From positions 31,754,001 through 31,818,000 of the forward strand of contig NC_044572.1 of NCBI RefSeq assembly GCF_901933205.1: a stretch of DNA of 64,000 bases, given 5' to 3'. Positions 26,501-38,171 of the stretch are shown here, one piece after another (positions within the stretch are counted from its first letter, which is position 1; the number at the start of each line of letters is the position of its first letter). The stretch comes from Camarhynchus parvulus (taxonomy: Eukaryota > Chordata > Aves > Passeriformes > Thraupidae). A model generated the notes under the pieces. The model made no database searches, was not told the origin of the DNA, and was given only the letters and a program-made list of their open reading frames with translations. The position numbers were made by a program, and so were the translations under genes.

Positions 26501-27878
26501 GAGATTTGAAAATTAAGGAAACTTGCATTAGCTACATAATTAAGTGCATAAAGAGGTCTGCCACACTTTTTTGCATGTTTTTATTACTCACAAACACATA
26601 TTTGGGGGTTTTAGGATTTAAAGAAATATTTTTGGCAAAAGCCCTACTTACATCAAGTTGTGTAAGCAAGTGATAAATTGCTGCTTTAGTAGAAAACCTT
26701 TTAGCTTTTCAGTCCCACTGCTCCTGTCCATTTGGCATTGCACCTTCAGCCCTTTCATCTACTTTAATGAAATATACAGCTGTCTTTACTTATGGCAGGT
26801 TTTGTACAAGCATCCCTGGAGTGTGCTGTACAAAACTGAGGTCATGAGCAAGAAGATTGTAAAAGGAACAAATCAGAGTACACCCAGGACTGGGAATGTC
26901 ATATTGCTTGTTTCTAACTGTTATGAAACCTTCCAGTCCCCACGGAGGTTTTTAGGAGTCTTTGAATGCAGAGCTGCTATGGTACAGTTTGTCAAAGAGT
27001 TATTATGGCGCTAATCCTGTAAACAGATAAGAGAGGAAGTTACAGGTTATTTGATTCTCCTCTCAGTGTGTGCTGTCTATATTTGTCTGAAAGTTCAAGG
27101 ATGAAAATTAGCCCATTAACCCAGAGGACATCCTCCTCTTAGAGTGTGTTCACAGGGAATGTTGAACAGGGCATGTGTTTCCTCCAGGCAGCCAAAAAAT
27201 TGCTGGATGAAAAGGTATCTTCCCCAAAATCTTTAGAGCTAGGACTTGTAAGAACAGCTAAGAAGGATTTTACAAAAATGCCCTCAAATTGTCAGTGGAA
27301 ACAGAGATGAAAACGTAATTTATTTTTACCTGATTGCCCACTTTGATCAGAGGCTGCATTAGAAGCAGCCTGGGTTCCTACAAAGGAAACTGGTTTCAAG
27401 GCAAGTGGCACTTCATGTTCTGTCAATATCCAACATAGCCCATCTTCATTTATTTACTTGTCCCACCATGAATTCTGCTCTGCTCACACCTTTGGGGCTC
27501 TATCACCAAAAAGATACAGAAATGCTGCACATTTTTATATCCCAGAGCTCAGAAGGGCCAGATTTTTGTTTGAACATAGCTCAGCCAGCCATCACAACCC
27601 AAATTCCCAACCAAGGAATGTCCCCTGAGCTCAAGTACTTCACAGGGGAGACAACAAAAGAGGAAAGCAGAAATATTTTAGCACAAGTATAAATGCCAGG
27701 AAGACCCTGTCCCTGTTTGATGTGCAGCTCACATAATTTTTCCACTCTCTTGCTGTGGCAGGTGTCTCACTGTCATATTTTCAAACTACTAACAAAATGT
27801 TCAATGCTATACCCCAGAGAAATGCTTTTCATCAGGGCTGCCATTTGAGGAGAAAAATACAGCTCCCCAAATACACAT

Positions 27879-28245
27879 ACAGAATCATAGAATTCTAGAA
27901 TTGTTTGGGTTGGAAGGGACCTTATAAAGATTGCCTAGTTCCAAACCCCCAGGCCTCTCAAAGCCCCATCCAGCCTGGCCTTGAACACTGCCAGGGATGG
28001 ACCACACACAACTTCTCTGAGCAATCTTTGTCAGTGCCCCACCACCCTCACAGTAAAGAACTTCCTAATATGTTATCCAAACCTTCCCTGTTTCAGTTTG
28101 AAGCCACCAGCCCTCGTATGATCACTCCATGCCCTTGTAAAAAATCCCTCTCCACCTTTCATTACCTATGAGTAATGAAAAGCTTCTACAAAGTCTCCCC
28201 AGAGCCTTCTCTTCTTCAGACTTACTACCCCAGCTTCCCTGAAGG
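27879..28245 (-). mobile_element. CR1 LINE 3' end (antisense)
   Basis: The plus strand starts with ACAGAATCATAGAATTCTAG and TTTGGGTTGGAAGGGACCTT, the reverse complement of the avian CR1 tail. It continues through GCCCCATCCAGCCTGGCCTTGA, GTAAAGAACTTCCTAATATG and on to the region ending in CAGCTTCCCTGAA. It is a 5'-truncated, minus-oriented copy with little disruption, better preserved than the copy at 19.4 kb. Confidence 0.93.
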
Positions 28246-30902
28246 TTATGTGGAGTTCTATCAATTCAGTTTCCTTGCACAGGATTACGTGAAATTTGAA
28301 AGTTTCCAAAAGCTTTCAGAAATGTACAAAAATTAATTTGCAAATACACGTGTATTTATTATCTTGCCAGAAACTGCCCCCTGGTTTGTATTACCATTGG
28401 GAAAGTACTAAAATTTAAAGTGTGTGGGGGGTCATTTCAATCTTAAACACAACTCCAAATGCATGTAGAAAAGAGATGCATTTCTGCACAGATGAATGTA
28501 GACTGAGTTCCTCTCCCATTCCTTATGATGCTACTTTACACTCTCATCAGCCTTTTTTTCAGGAAACCTGCTTCCCTTAAGTTTTCCTTGTTACCAATGT
28601 CTTATACTGGCAATCCCTCTCAGCTTACTCATCTATTTTCTTCAGTCATTAAGGCACCAGCAGATCTCAAAATGCTCTTCTTGTGCCCAAGTATCTGTGG
28701 GGCTCAGGTTTCCCAAGCCATTTTAGCCTAGTTTTCTAAAGAAGGAAGACTGATGCAATTGAAACATTCAGCTACTGCTCAATTCCCCAATTTTATCTCA
28801 GGAGTTCTACAGCCAACTGTAATTAAATTTGAAAAAATATATATAATTATTATATATCTATATAATTATGATATATATGAAATAGATTTATCATACATTT
28901 TCTGAAAAGTTGCAGCTGGAGAGAAGGAACAGTCCCAGGTTATCATCTTCCCTCTTTCCCTGAAAATCTGTTGAGTGAAATCTGCCCATTTTCCATTGGG
29001 CTTTTCCTAGCCAGAAGACAACCTGTGCCCACCCAGGGATGAGCCATGATGGACATAGGCTGATGGTGTGAGGGTGCTGAGCCCTGGGGAAAGCTGGCGT
29101 GGGGAGAATCAGGGCCAAGGACAGAGGAGAGGGAGGTTGAGAATAAAATGGGAGACGGGGAAAGATGCGGTCTCTGTTGTAGTGGACATGAAAGGATTGA
29201 AGATAGAGAAATTAACATGGAAATTGCCAATTTAATTAACTGAAAACCAGCTTTCATTAATTTCACTGTTCACAGAACAGTGTTTAACAAAGAAATTAGT
29301 ATTTAGCAACTCAGTGGTTTTATAATGGAGGTCTGAGGAGAAATAGAAATGAAATTTACTTTAAAAAATTGATTTTTGCTAATGGAAACCTAACTTTAGC
29401 CTTATTGGCATCATTGGCAGTTGCAGCCACATTTATTAAGGAAACCATGTCCTCATGCAGAAACTGCAGGCAAAAGGTAGCTCTGCTGCCCAGCTGTAAC
29501 CCCAGCAGTCAGCACTGCAGGCATTTTGTCAAAATGAAAGTCTTGGAAGCAGGAACAAGAAACTAATCTGAAAAGTTTGGGAAAAAATGCAGATCTGGTT
29601 GTGATCCTGCTGCACTCCCACAGAACATCTTGAAATCACTTTGCAAAAACCTGCTGCTTCAGGGAGACATGAGAGGCATCACCACAAAGATGGGGAAGGA
29701 AAAGAATAACCTGTAAAAGGAAAACAAGCTTTCACTGTTACCCTCCTTCCCCAAAGGCAGGGGAAGGGCATCCAGAAGGGCATCCATGTATTTTTCTCCC
29801 ATTGCTTGGATGAGATGAACACAGTCCCAATTAAGTAATTTTGTGCAGTGAGCACTTGTATTTGCCACTGTTCAGAGGGGTCATTAATCCCAGTTGTTTT
29901 GACTTCCTGATTTATGAGTAGATAATCTAATTTATAGAATTGACAGTAGTCTTTAGCAAACCTGCTGTGCTGTGCAGTTCCTGGCCTTTTACAGAAAGAA
30001 AGCACTTGTTCAGTTTGATTCCTTTTTTTTCTTCTAAAGATCTATATGCATATATATATAGCATATTTATACAGGTTTTGCATTACAGCATCAAATTAAT
30101 AAAAATTAATCACTTCTACTGAAAACTGACATAATTTTATCTAAATACTGCAGAATTTCCCTACTGCTGGTGTGTGACATTTTTAGAGAGCAGCAGGTTG
30201 GATCTGAAAGCACATAGCAGGGTTTGTGCTGTATTAAATACAGAAAATAAACCAAAAGAAGCAGTTCAATTTCCAGCGCTGTCTGCAAACATTGCCCTGC
30301 CAAATTGCATGGAAATGGGCAGAAGGTTTGATATGCAACACCAGAAGGGAAATTCTCTCCAAAATTTAGAGATGACAGCAATATTTCTCCTTATTTTCTG
30401 CTCTTTAAAGAAAATATATTGTCCTTCCTTTCCTCCTCCCCACAAAAATATCCTTTCTTTTTCTCCTCTCCTGACATCCTTTAATTAATGCTCTCTTTTG
30501 GGTGACACAGTGCTCTGTGGTTGTGTGGCTGAGTGGATGCCCACCCCTGCTGAGGGATGAGGCACCCTGTGGAGCACCAACAAAAAGCCCCAGCACCCAC
30601 CCAGCTGGGCTCCTATGAACAGCTCACCCTCCCTCTGTAAGAGATGTCTGAGTGCCTGTGTGTGCCAGATCAAGAGAGGGAGATATTCATGCCTAGATGT
30701 AAATACAGATCTAAATACAGCGCGTCTGCAGCAAAACTCAGAATGTTATAGGGGTTGCTAACCCCAAATGGGATGTTATCCTTGCCAGGAAGCTGGCATG
30801 CAAACATTGTCAATGTTTCTCAACCAAGGCCACCACCACACCAAAACAAAATGAAGAGAAGATGCCAAACAGACGTGGGACCTGCTGCCCAGGACCCTGC
30901 CT
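28246..30902. other. Intergenic sequence, nothing recognised
   Basis: Non-coding, with an AT-only low-complexity patch at about 28838-28880 and a short TA run near 30048-30060. No exon, RNA gene or repeat family was recognised in the rest. Confidence 0.4.
28838..28880. repeat. AT-rich low-complexity repeat
   Basis: Sequence of ATAT and ATAATTAT units with partly palindromic structure. It would form hairpins and probably varies in length. Confidence 0.85.
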
Positions 30903-31317
30903 GTCCTTAGTATAGGTTTTGCAGGCAACTCCCATCAAAGGGAGGAATGATGTGGAGGACTCCATGATATCAGAAGACTAATTAATTACTTTATTATACT
31001 ATATCATTCTATACTACATTACACTATATTATACTACATCTAAACTGAAAAACTGAACAAGCACTCAACTGAACAAAATCTTGTGCCTGTCTGCTGACCG
31101 ACATTCTGGACACACGCTTGGCCCTGATAAGCCAAGGAAACAAAACACCAAAATTTTGGGTAAAAAATCTCTATATTGCATTCTACTTTTGCACAAACAC
31201 AGGAGCAGCAAATGAGATAAGAATTGTTTTCATCATTCTGTTCTCTGCTTCTCTCACTGCTCCTCTCAGGTTCAGAGAATGTGAATCCCACACTTAGGGC
31301 TGGCTGGGCATCCATCA
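30903..31317 (-). mobile_element. Probable endogenous retrovirus LTR (solo)
   Basis: Read on the minus strand, the block starts TGATGGATGCCCAGCC, runs through a GC-moderate U3-like part and an AT-rich stretch of repeated TATAGTGTAAT/TATAGTATAAT-type motifs. It then reaches AGTATAATAAAGTAATTAATT (AATAAA near 30990) and ends near CAAAACCTATACTAAGGACA. This resembles songbird ERV LTRs as I remember them. No internal gag/pol/env sequence adjoins it, so it would be a solo LTR. Target-site duplications were not clear and the ends are approximate. Confidence 0.55.
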
Positions 31318-32983
31318 CGTGCTGTGGGAGACCAGTAACCTTGGAGGAGGGGATGGGCCAGCAGGGGCTGGGCTGTGCAGCCAGGGAGTAGGAAGAGTCT
31401 TGAGTTTCAAAAACTAAATTTCAGCAGTGAAAGCATGAGATCCAAAAGGCACTGAAATGCAAATGTGTCACTGATGCCAACAGAAACTTGATCAACAAAG
31501 ACCTAACTCACCTACACAAATTTATACGGGTTGGTACTCAAAGCTAACACCATATAAAATTACAGGTAGTAGCCACAGCAGTAACTTGCTCCTGATACTC
31601 CTGACACTGCATCTGATACATTAACTTGAAAAATACCATTCAAACAATGCTTTCTTCTCAATTTTCTTTCAGCTGAATTCTCATCATACCAGATACACTC
31701 AAGAGGGTGCAGGTCACTGAAACAGAGGTAAAACCCAGCTAATGCTGATTGATGTGCAAGGGGACACCTGTTTACCTGGGGCACAATGGTGCAAAGCCTT
31801 CAGAATTCCAATACATATGAATAAAATTGTGAAGTAATCTACATTTTAATTGTGCAGTCTGTCACTTGCAGGAGTATTATCTGAAAAATAAACACAAAAA
31901 TGATCTGAACTAGCACTGCTGTAGTCAGTCAAATTACACGGGGAAAAAAATTCCTGAGGATATATTATATGGAGCAGAGCCCAGATTCTTAGTTTTGCTC
32001 TCTTAAAAATAAGGAAGAACTTACTGACTTGCAAGAAGTTTTAGGGGTTCTAATCTAAATCTTTTGACAAGTTTCAGATGGAAAAAATGGTGTTACCAGA
32101 GCAGAGCTGCCCCTGACGCTCTGATGTCTGTGTGCTGGAAGAGGTTGTGTTCACTGAGTTATACAGGCCATATTCCCATTGCACCCTGTGCTGTATCCTG
32201 GTGTGTGTTCACCCTGTAACATCCTGTGGGTAGCTGCTCCAACACTGAAACCTTGGGTTAACCTCATGATATCTGATAATTACTGCACCAAACGTGAAGG
32301 AATCTGGATGACTTTCCACTCTTAAACAGAGTTAAACAGAGCTCCATGCCATTTTCAGTAACCCAGCAAAATGGTAGATAAAGACTTTGCACGATGCCTC
32401 TAAAGAAAGTAGAAGCACAGAGAGTTATTTCAGAATGTACGTGGCAAATGAAGGGCTGATCTCTGGTGAAGACTCTGATCTGAGGTTCAGGGAGCAGAAA
32501 TTCAGCTCCCAACTCTCTCACACCCTGCAAGAGTGATTTTCAGCTCAAATCAGAGCCAGCAAAAGTCCCAGATGCTTTGAAGTTAGAGCTTGCTTCCAAA
32601 GTCAGCGCTGGCTGTCAGCTGCAGACGCTGGGGAGGGCACCTCCCCAGCAGTGTGTGTGCTGACCAGCATGCTGACAGGAGGCTGACGGTCAGGCTCCTG
32701 CCCCCCATGCCCCACATTCAGGCTCCCTGCTGCAGAGTGAGGGTCACTGCCCCCCACAGCCCCCACAGCAGCTGTGCCCCTGTTGGAGAGTGAATAAACC
32801 TGCTCCAGCAGTGCCAGTGCTCTTCACCAGCACCTGCAGCATGAGAATGCCATGGCTGGAGAGATGAAACAGGAAGTTTATGTTGTGTTTCCTCCTCACT
32901 GGGAAGGAGATCAAAACCATATCTTACACCTCTTCACATCCTGCCTGGCCTGAATGGGATGCTCTTCTACTTCCTTTGATGTC

Positions 32984-33039
32984 AGAGCGAAAGACATGTG
33001 ATTTCCCTTTCAGAGGGAAAGACATGTGATTTGACTTTG
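32984..33039. repeat. 28-bp near-perfect tandem duplication
   Basis: The motif GAAAGACATGTGATTT occurs at 32989-33004 and again at 33017-33032, within two adjoining 28-base units that start AGAGCG and AGAGGG. A local replication slip is the simplest explanation. Confidence 0.85.
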
Positions 33040-34800
33040 TGGTCCAAGTCCTTGGCCATCACCTGGGGCTGGGGAGTGCTGGAAGTCCAGCCTGGTGTCC
33101 ACACGACCTAGTACAAGAGCCACCGAACAAATATGGACAGAGCTTGGAACTCAGGGACCAATTCCCAGGCTCCCCTTACTGCTTCCCACCACACAGCCAA
33201 GAGCCTTTAGCAGGATGCAGAGTCTGGCTCCCTCTTGTGCTCTCTCCTTTTAACAAATTCATTTAGGAAATACAATGCAGTGGAATATTTTTAATATGTG
33301 GCTACTAATAACCTTGGGCTGAGCCCCTCACTCATGCTGCCATGATCTTGAGGCCTCATTCAGATAAGGAAATCAATTTCTCACTCATTTGGGCAAGCGT
33401 GCTTTTGGACAGGAAAAAACCCTAAACAAACGTAGAATAGGATTGCCAAAATGGTTTTCACAGCTTGAGACATGACAGTCTGGGATGAATGTGCACAGCC
33501 TGGTAGGGAAAGGACTTCTCTGTAGAGATGCCTGTTTCAGCCCTCTGCCAGGTATAGGTTAGGAATTTCCAAGGGAAGAAGCCCAAGCAGTAAGACATGA
33601 CATTCCTAGAGTTTTACAGAAGGTGTCATTGTTGTGCTGTTCCATTTAACAAATTTCTCTCTAGTGTTCAGGACGCTACAAGTCACTGCAGAACATTAAT
33701 CTTTCTCATTTTCTTTCAGCTACAGTCTATCCCATATTAAGCTAAAGGTTAAATATTTCCTGAAAGAGAATTTAACTATACATATAGGCAAATATCACAG
33801 GCTAGTCCTCCACTTCATTTCCTTTCAAGGAGGATTAATCAAGTATGTGTGTGTGTAATCTCACAGAATCTAACCTTAAATCACTGGTAATAAAGGAAAA
33901 TCTCTGTTTTAACCAAGTGTCAATAAAAAGCATGTTGGAGAGGGTCTGACAGTGGTTATAGAATGTTACCTGCACTCTTGCCACGTCCAACATTCCTGTG
34001 CTTGGTAATGTTTGACACAACACTGGGAATACAGAGACTCCTAGGACCAAACGTGGTGCCAGGAGGTGCCCAGCAGCCATCAGGAACCTGCTGGTTGCAC
34101 CTATTCAGCAGTGTCACACAGGTTATCACAAATACCCCAAGGATTGTGCCTTTCTACTGGCTGCCTGTCATCTTGCTCACAGAATTAAAGCAGAGGAAGT
34201 TACTGATGGATAAAAATAAAGAAAGCCTAAAATAGATTCTGCTGTAGGTGCTGAGGAATGACCCAGGATGCCAAACGCCCATGTCTTACTGTGATGTTAC
34301 ACACTCATAGCTTAACCACCACAACTTGTATAATCCCTGCTACGAGTACTGCTGTGGCTGTGTTTGGTACTTTTGCTCCAGCACTTTTGCTTCAATTGAG
34401 CTGCTATGATGATGCCATTTTCCCAAATCAAATCCTGCCATAGACAGTTACCTCGCCCACAAAGGATTTTTCACTCCATGCAGGTTTTCAGCAAAACAAA
34501 TGTGAAGCCATGCCACAGAAGCAAGAGCAGAGCAAGGTCAAGACCATATTTACTGCAGAGTAATGGCTCACTCAAGACTCTGCTAATGAGTGAAGAAAAG
34601 TCTCATCCAGTTCCCTGCCAGAACTAAAATTAGTCTTTTCTTGTCTGCAGCCAGATTTTTGAAATAGTGAATACTGATCCATGTGGTTTTCAAATGCAGG
34701 ATTTACCTGACATCTCCCACAGATCTGGCATAAGTGCCAAAAAATTATGACAGTATATATTTATAATACTGTAAGGCTCTCTCCCCTGTGAGAGGGGCTG

Positions 34801-34844
34801 AACAGATATCATCAATGTTTGGAACAGATATCATCAATGTTTGG
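34801..34844. repeat. 22-bp perfect tandem duplication
   Basis: Two identical adjoining 22-base copies begin AACAGATATCATCAATG, at 34801-34822 and 34823-34844. The absence of mismatches points to a recent event. Confidence 0.95.
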
Positions 34845-35025
34845 AACTGTTCTTGCCCACGTAAGAGCAGTTAAAATGCATTGCCAGCTCCCAGCTAGTG
34901 GGATTTAAACACAGGCAGTCCTCTCTCAAGCAAAGGAGCCCCTAGATGGCATTGTGAGACTCCTCTTCCACTCACCAACACTGAGCTGAGATGGGAAATT
35001 TCCTGCCTTTTTTGTTCCTTTTTAT

Positions 35026-35130
35026 TAAAAAAAATCCCTAACCCCCCCAAAATAAAAACATCCAACCAAACAGAAAAAAAAAAAGATAAACAACAACAAA
35101 CAAATTAAAAACCCTAAAACAACCACTACA
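35026..35130. repeat. A-rich low-complexity tract
   Basis: A-rich sequence with scattered C and CAA/CAAA units, including runs of 7 C and 11 A. No repeat family was recognised. Confidence 0.75.
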
Positions 35131-37748
35131 GAAACTTCAGTTTATATTACTTAAGCTCACTTGCATGTTATATATTTAAAATCAAGGGAAACTTGATCTG
35201 GTGCCTTCCCAGCTTGCTCCAGCTAGAAACACCTCTTCAAGGTGTTTCTAGAAGAAAGCAAAAATTACTCCTGCTTCCCATTAAATATATTTTAAAAATA
35301 CTGCTCTTTTACAGGTAGTAATCACATAGGAATGGGGTAGCAGGAACATTTGGATATTATTGTCAGGTACAGAGCTCACAAATGGTCACTCTCCTGCCTG
35401 AGACACTTCACCCTCTTTGCAGGGTATACAAAAGGCAGGACTCGGAAAAAGCCGGAGCAAAGGACTATGAAAGAACATCAGAAGACTTGCCTAGAGTGGT
35501 AAAAGCAGGAGCTAGATTATGGCCCTGGATCAGTGTCTTGCTAGACACTAAACCTCCAGAGCTGAAAAGCAAGGTTCACCAATGGTGCCTTGCTCAAATG
35601 TGCCCACACATTGATTGCTATGACCAGCAAAATTTCCCCTGGGCAAGAACTGACAGGACTCAGGGAAGAGTTGGCTTCTTGCTGGCCACAGAGCACCACA
35701 GGGATGAGGAGCAGTGCTGCAGCCTCCTGTTTTACTTCCCCTCATCTCTTCCAGCTGCCTTTTGAGTTCCCTCACAGAATTATATTTATTTACAAACCTT
35801 TCCTGACTCTTCCAGGTTTGGTCAAATACGTCTCAAATACCTAGAAATCTATAAGGGATAAGAAAGGGCAAAAAAGAGACATAATCTGTAATTTTTCTTT
35901 AGAAACTAGGTTAAAACCAGTTTTTTCCCCTCAATTTTATCACTTGTAAGTTCTTTCTCTCACAAGTACTCTCTATGACTCCAGAAGTGACTGCTGGTAT
36001 AAAGGAGAACACAGTTTAACAGCAAAATTTAGTGGCATTGTTCCCTAATCTGTCAATCAACTGATGGTGCAGCCCTGTTCACAAGACAATTTTCTAGGTC
36101 AAGTTACCTGGTTTTTGGCCATAGTATGCATTTGTTGGCATTCAGCCTGAGATTCTACAAACTAGGAATAAAAAGTAGCCCCCCTTCTTTCAATTAAGTG
36201 ATTAACAGAAGAAATTAAACCAAATAAGCTAAATGCTACTAGAGCCCAGACTATTAAGAGCTGGTTGGTATTTTGGCAAAATAAGAGACCCAGGAAATAA
36301 ACCATTGTCAATGGCAAGCCATTGAGGAAGATGCAAAGGATCAGACTGGAAATGTGCCTACCTGTGGCCAGCGAGGAGGCCCCACAGCGGGAACAGCCCC
36401 CAGGAAGAGGAGGGTGTGTCACTACTGAAGCAGGTTGCTCCAAGGAGCCTAAGAAAGGTGCAGCACCTTTCTCCAGCTTCCAAAATGCCTCCTCCATGCT
36501 TGCAGTTGTGAGCTGTATCCTCTATCTCCCTGCAAGTGACCTTCCCTGCCCATAAAACCACCTCATTTCCCCAGAGCAGGCTTATCCAGCCAGTCAGCCA
36601 GCACAGGGGCAGACAAGGCAGCAGAGGAGAAGCAGCTGGAGAAAGTTCACCATCTGGGATGGGCACCCCGCTAAAGAAGAGGAAGATTTTGCAAGTGACA
36701 TTGATTTCCTCAAAACAAAGTAGTAAATGCCTCAAAGTCCATAGAATAGAGAGCCTGTGTAAGCCATACCACAGCTGCTCCACCAAGCAGAAAACTGTGC
36801 AGTTCTCTGGAGACAAAGAGGCTGTGGGCAGCCATCCAGGAGGAGCCTGTGCCCTGCCACCCTTCAGCTTCCAGTTGTCTCCATCAGGCCCTTGCCTCTT
36901 TCACCTTCACTGGCTCCTTTACAGTGTACAGCTGGTTTAGGGAGCAGCTGCAGGGGAAGCACCAATGGTTTGGAAGTGCCCAGGGATGGGTGAGGCTCGA
37001 TCTGGATGTGCTCTAGTGCCATTTGACCTTGGCCATGGCTCTCTGCCTCTCTGAAGTTTCTTCTCCTTAAAACAGCAACTCCTCTCTGTCTCTTGGTGCC
37101 TTAAACTGGTGAGCATTTTCTGTTTGCCTTCAAAGCCCTCTGAGTGGCACTAAATGAATAAGTCCTATTGACAGTCCTTCTTGCTGCTGTCCAGGAGCAC
37201 TCTTCTTCCCCAGTCCACAAAAGAGCAAGTGTCAGCAGTCCTGTTATGGGCCCCAGGCTGTCACTGTGACCATAGCTGCACTATCACAGCAAGTCTGGGG
37301 AAACCCCCAGTGAGCTGCACTCATTGGCTGCACCAATGGTAGGGTAAAGCACAAATACCCATGCTGTGTGTGGAGCTGAAATATGAGTTTTACTATGCAG
37401 AGGAGGCTTGCCATGTATATGACAATAAAATGCTCCTGTCTATCTGTTTGCCGCTTCCCTGAGGCACCAAGTGGCAGCTGCAGCTGGCTGGTTGCAGCTG
37501 TGCTCCTTGGGGGGACCAGTGACACAGAGAACAGAGCCACACTCTACCACCAGCCTTGTACAACAGCACCTTCAGAAGAAAAACCACTCCTTGGGCTCAC
37601 AAACCCCATCCTTTGGCTGAACAGTGGATTCAGCCTCACGCCATTAACCCAGCAGGATTTGCTTGCTTTTGTCAAACACACTCAGACAACTTTGCAGCAT
37701 GTTTGCAGAAGCTGCCCCAGACCAAATGCTCTTGTGATAGATGAGTAA

Positions 37749-38171
37749 TGTGATGATTGACTCTCACAATTAACAGACAAATATCACGTATATAGGTTAA
37801 GAAAGATTTTATAGATTTATAGGTATGTCTTACCCCCTCACGTGGTTATCAAGGGACAGCTGGAGTTGGGACATCTGGGAGGGTCAGCTTGTCACTATGG
37901 TGACATCTGACCTCCAATCAGGATGTGAGGAAGAGATCTCCACCACTGGACAGCGAAGAAGGGGTTGATGGACAGAACTTTGGGAGGGGTTAAAAAGGGT
38001 TAAAAAGGGAAAACCTCCGTTGTGAGGGAGCTGAGCACATGGCAGGGAAAATCTTTTGCTCCCTGTGCCCGTAACCTGTTTTTTTTTTTTTTTATTCAGT
38101 CTTCTGTTGTGTTTTTGATAAGGTTTAAAAAACCTTCCTAAACTATGAAAAGTGAGTAGCTATTTCTCACA
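37749..38171 (+). mobile_element. Probable solo LTR of an endogenous retrovirus
   Basis: A block of about 423 bases starts TGTGATGATTGACTCTCACA and ends TAGCTATTTCTCACA, so its ends are a short inverted TGTGA/TCACA with TG...CA. In plus orientation it holds a CCAATCAGG box near 37914, a TATA-like doublet GGGTTAAAAAGGGTTAAAAA near 37988-38007 and a T-rich tract at 38081-38095, an order that fits LTR promoter layout. The text resembles songbird ERV LTRs as I recall them. No retroviral genes adjoin it. No clear target-site duplication was seen (flanks GAGTAA and CTCTCA). No AATAAA is present on the plus strand, so the orientation is tentative. Confidence 0.6.

Larger units (their letters stand above)
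21399..27878. other. Intergenic sequence with candidate conserved blocks
   Basis: No gene was recognised. It contains a TG-type microsatellite (22729-22770), a run of nine G (22918-22926) and two stretches that look like conserved regulatory DNA (described separately). The remainder is AT-rich non-coding sequence. Confidence 0.4.
31318..37748. other. Intergenic sequence with small tandem duplications
   Basis: No gene was recognised. Local structures are a 28-bp near-tandem duplication at 32984-33039, a 22-bp tandem duplication at 34801-34844 and an A-rich tract at 35026-35130. Open frames of 110-150 codons at 35382-35765 and 36358-36816 lack any family resemblance. Confidence 0.4.

Noticed and set aside
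35382..35765. Plus-strand open frame of 127 codons
   Set aside because: No recognisable motif and no splice or promoter context; likely chance.
36358..36816. Minus-strand open frame of about 150 codons
   Set aside because: Cys/Leu/Trp-rich composition typical of a chance frame, overlapping open frames on the other strand, no splice context and no family match.
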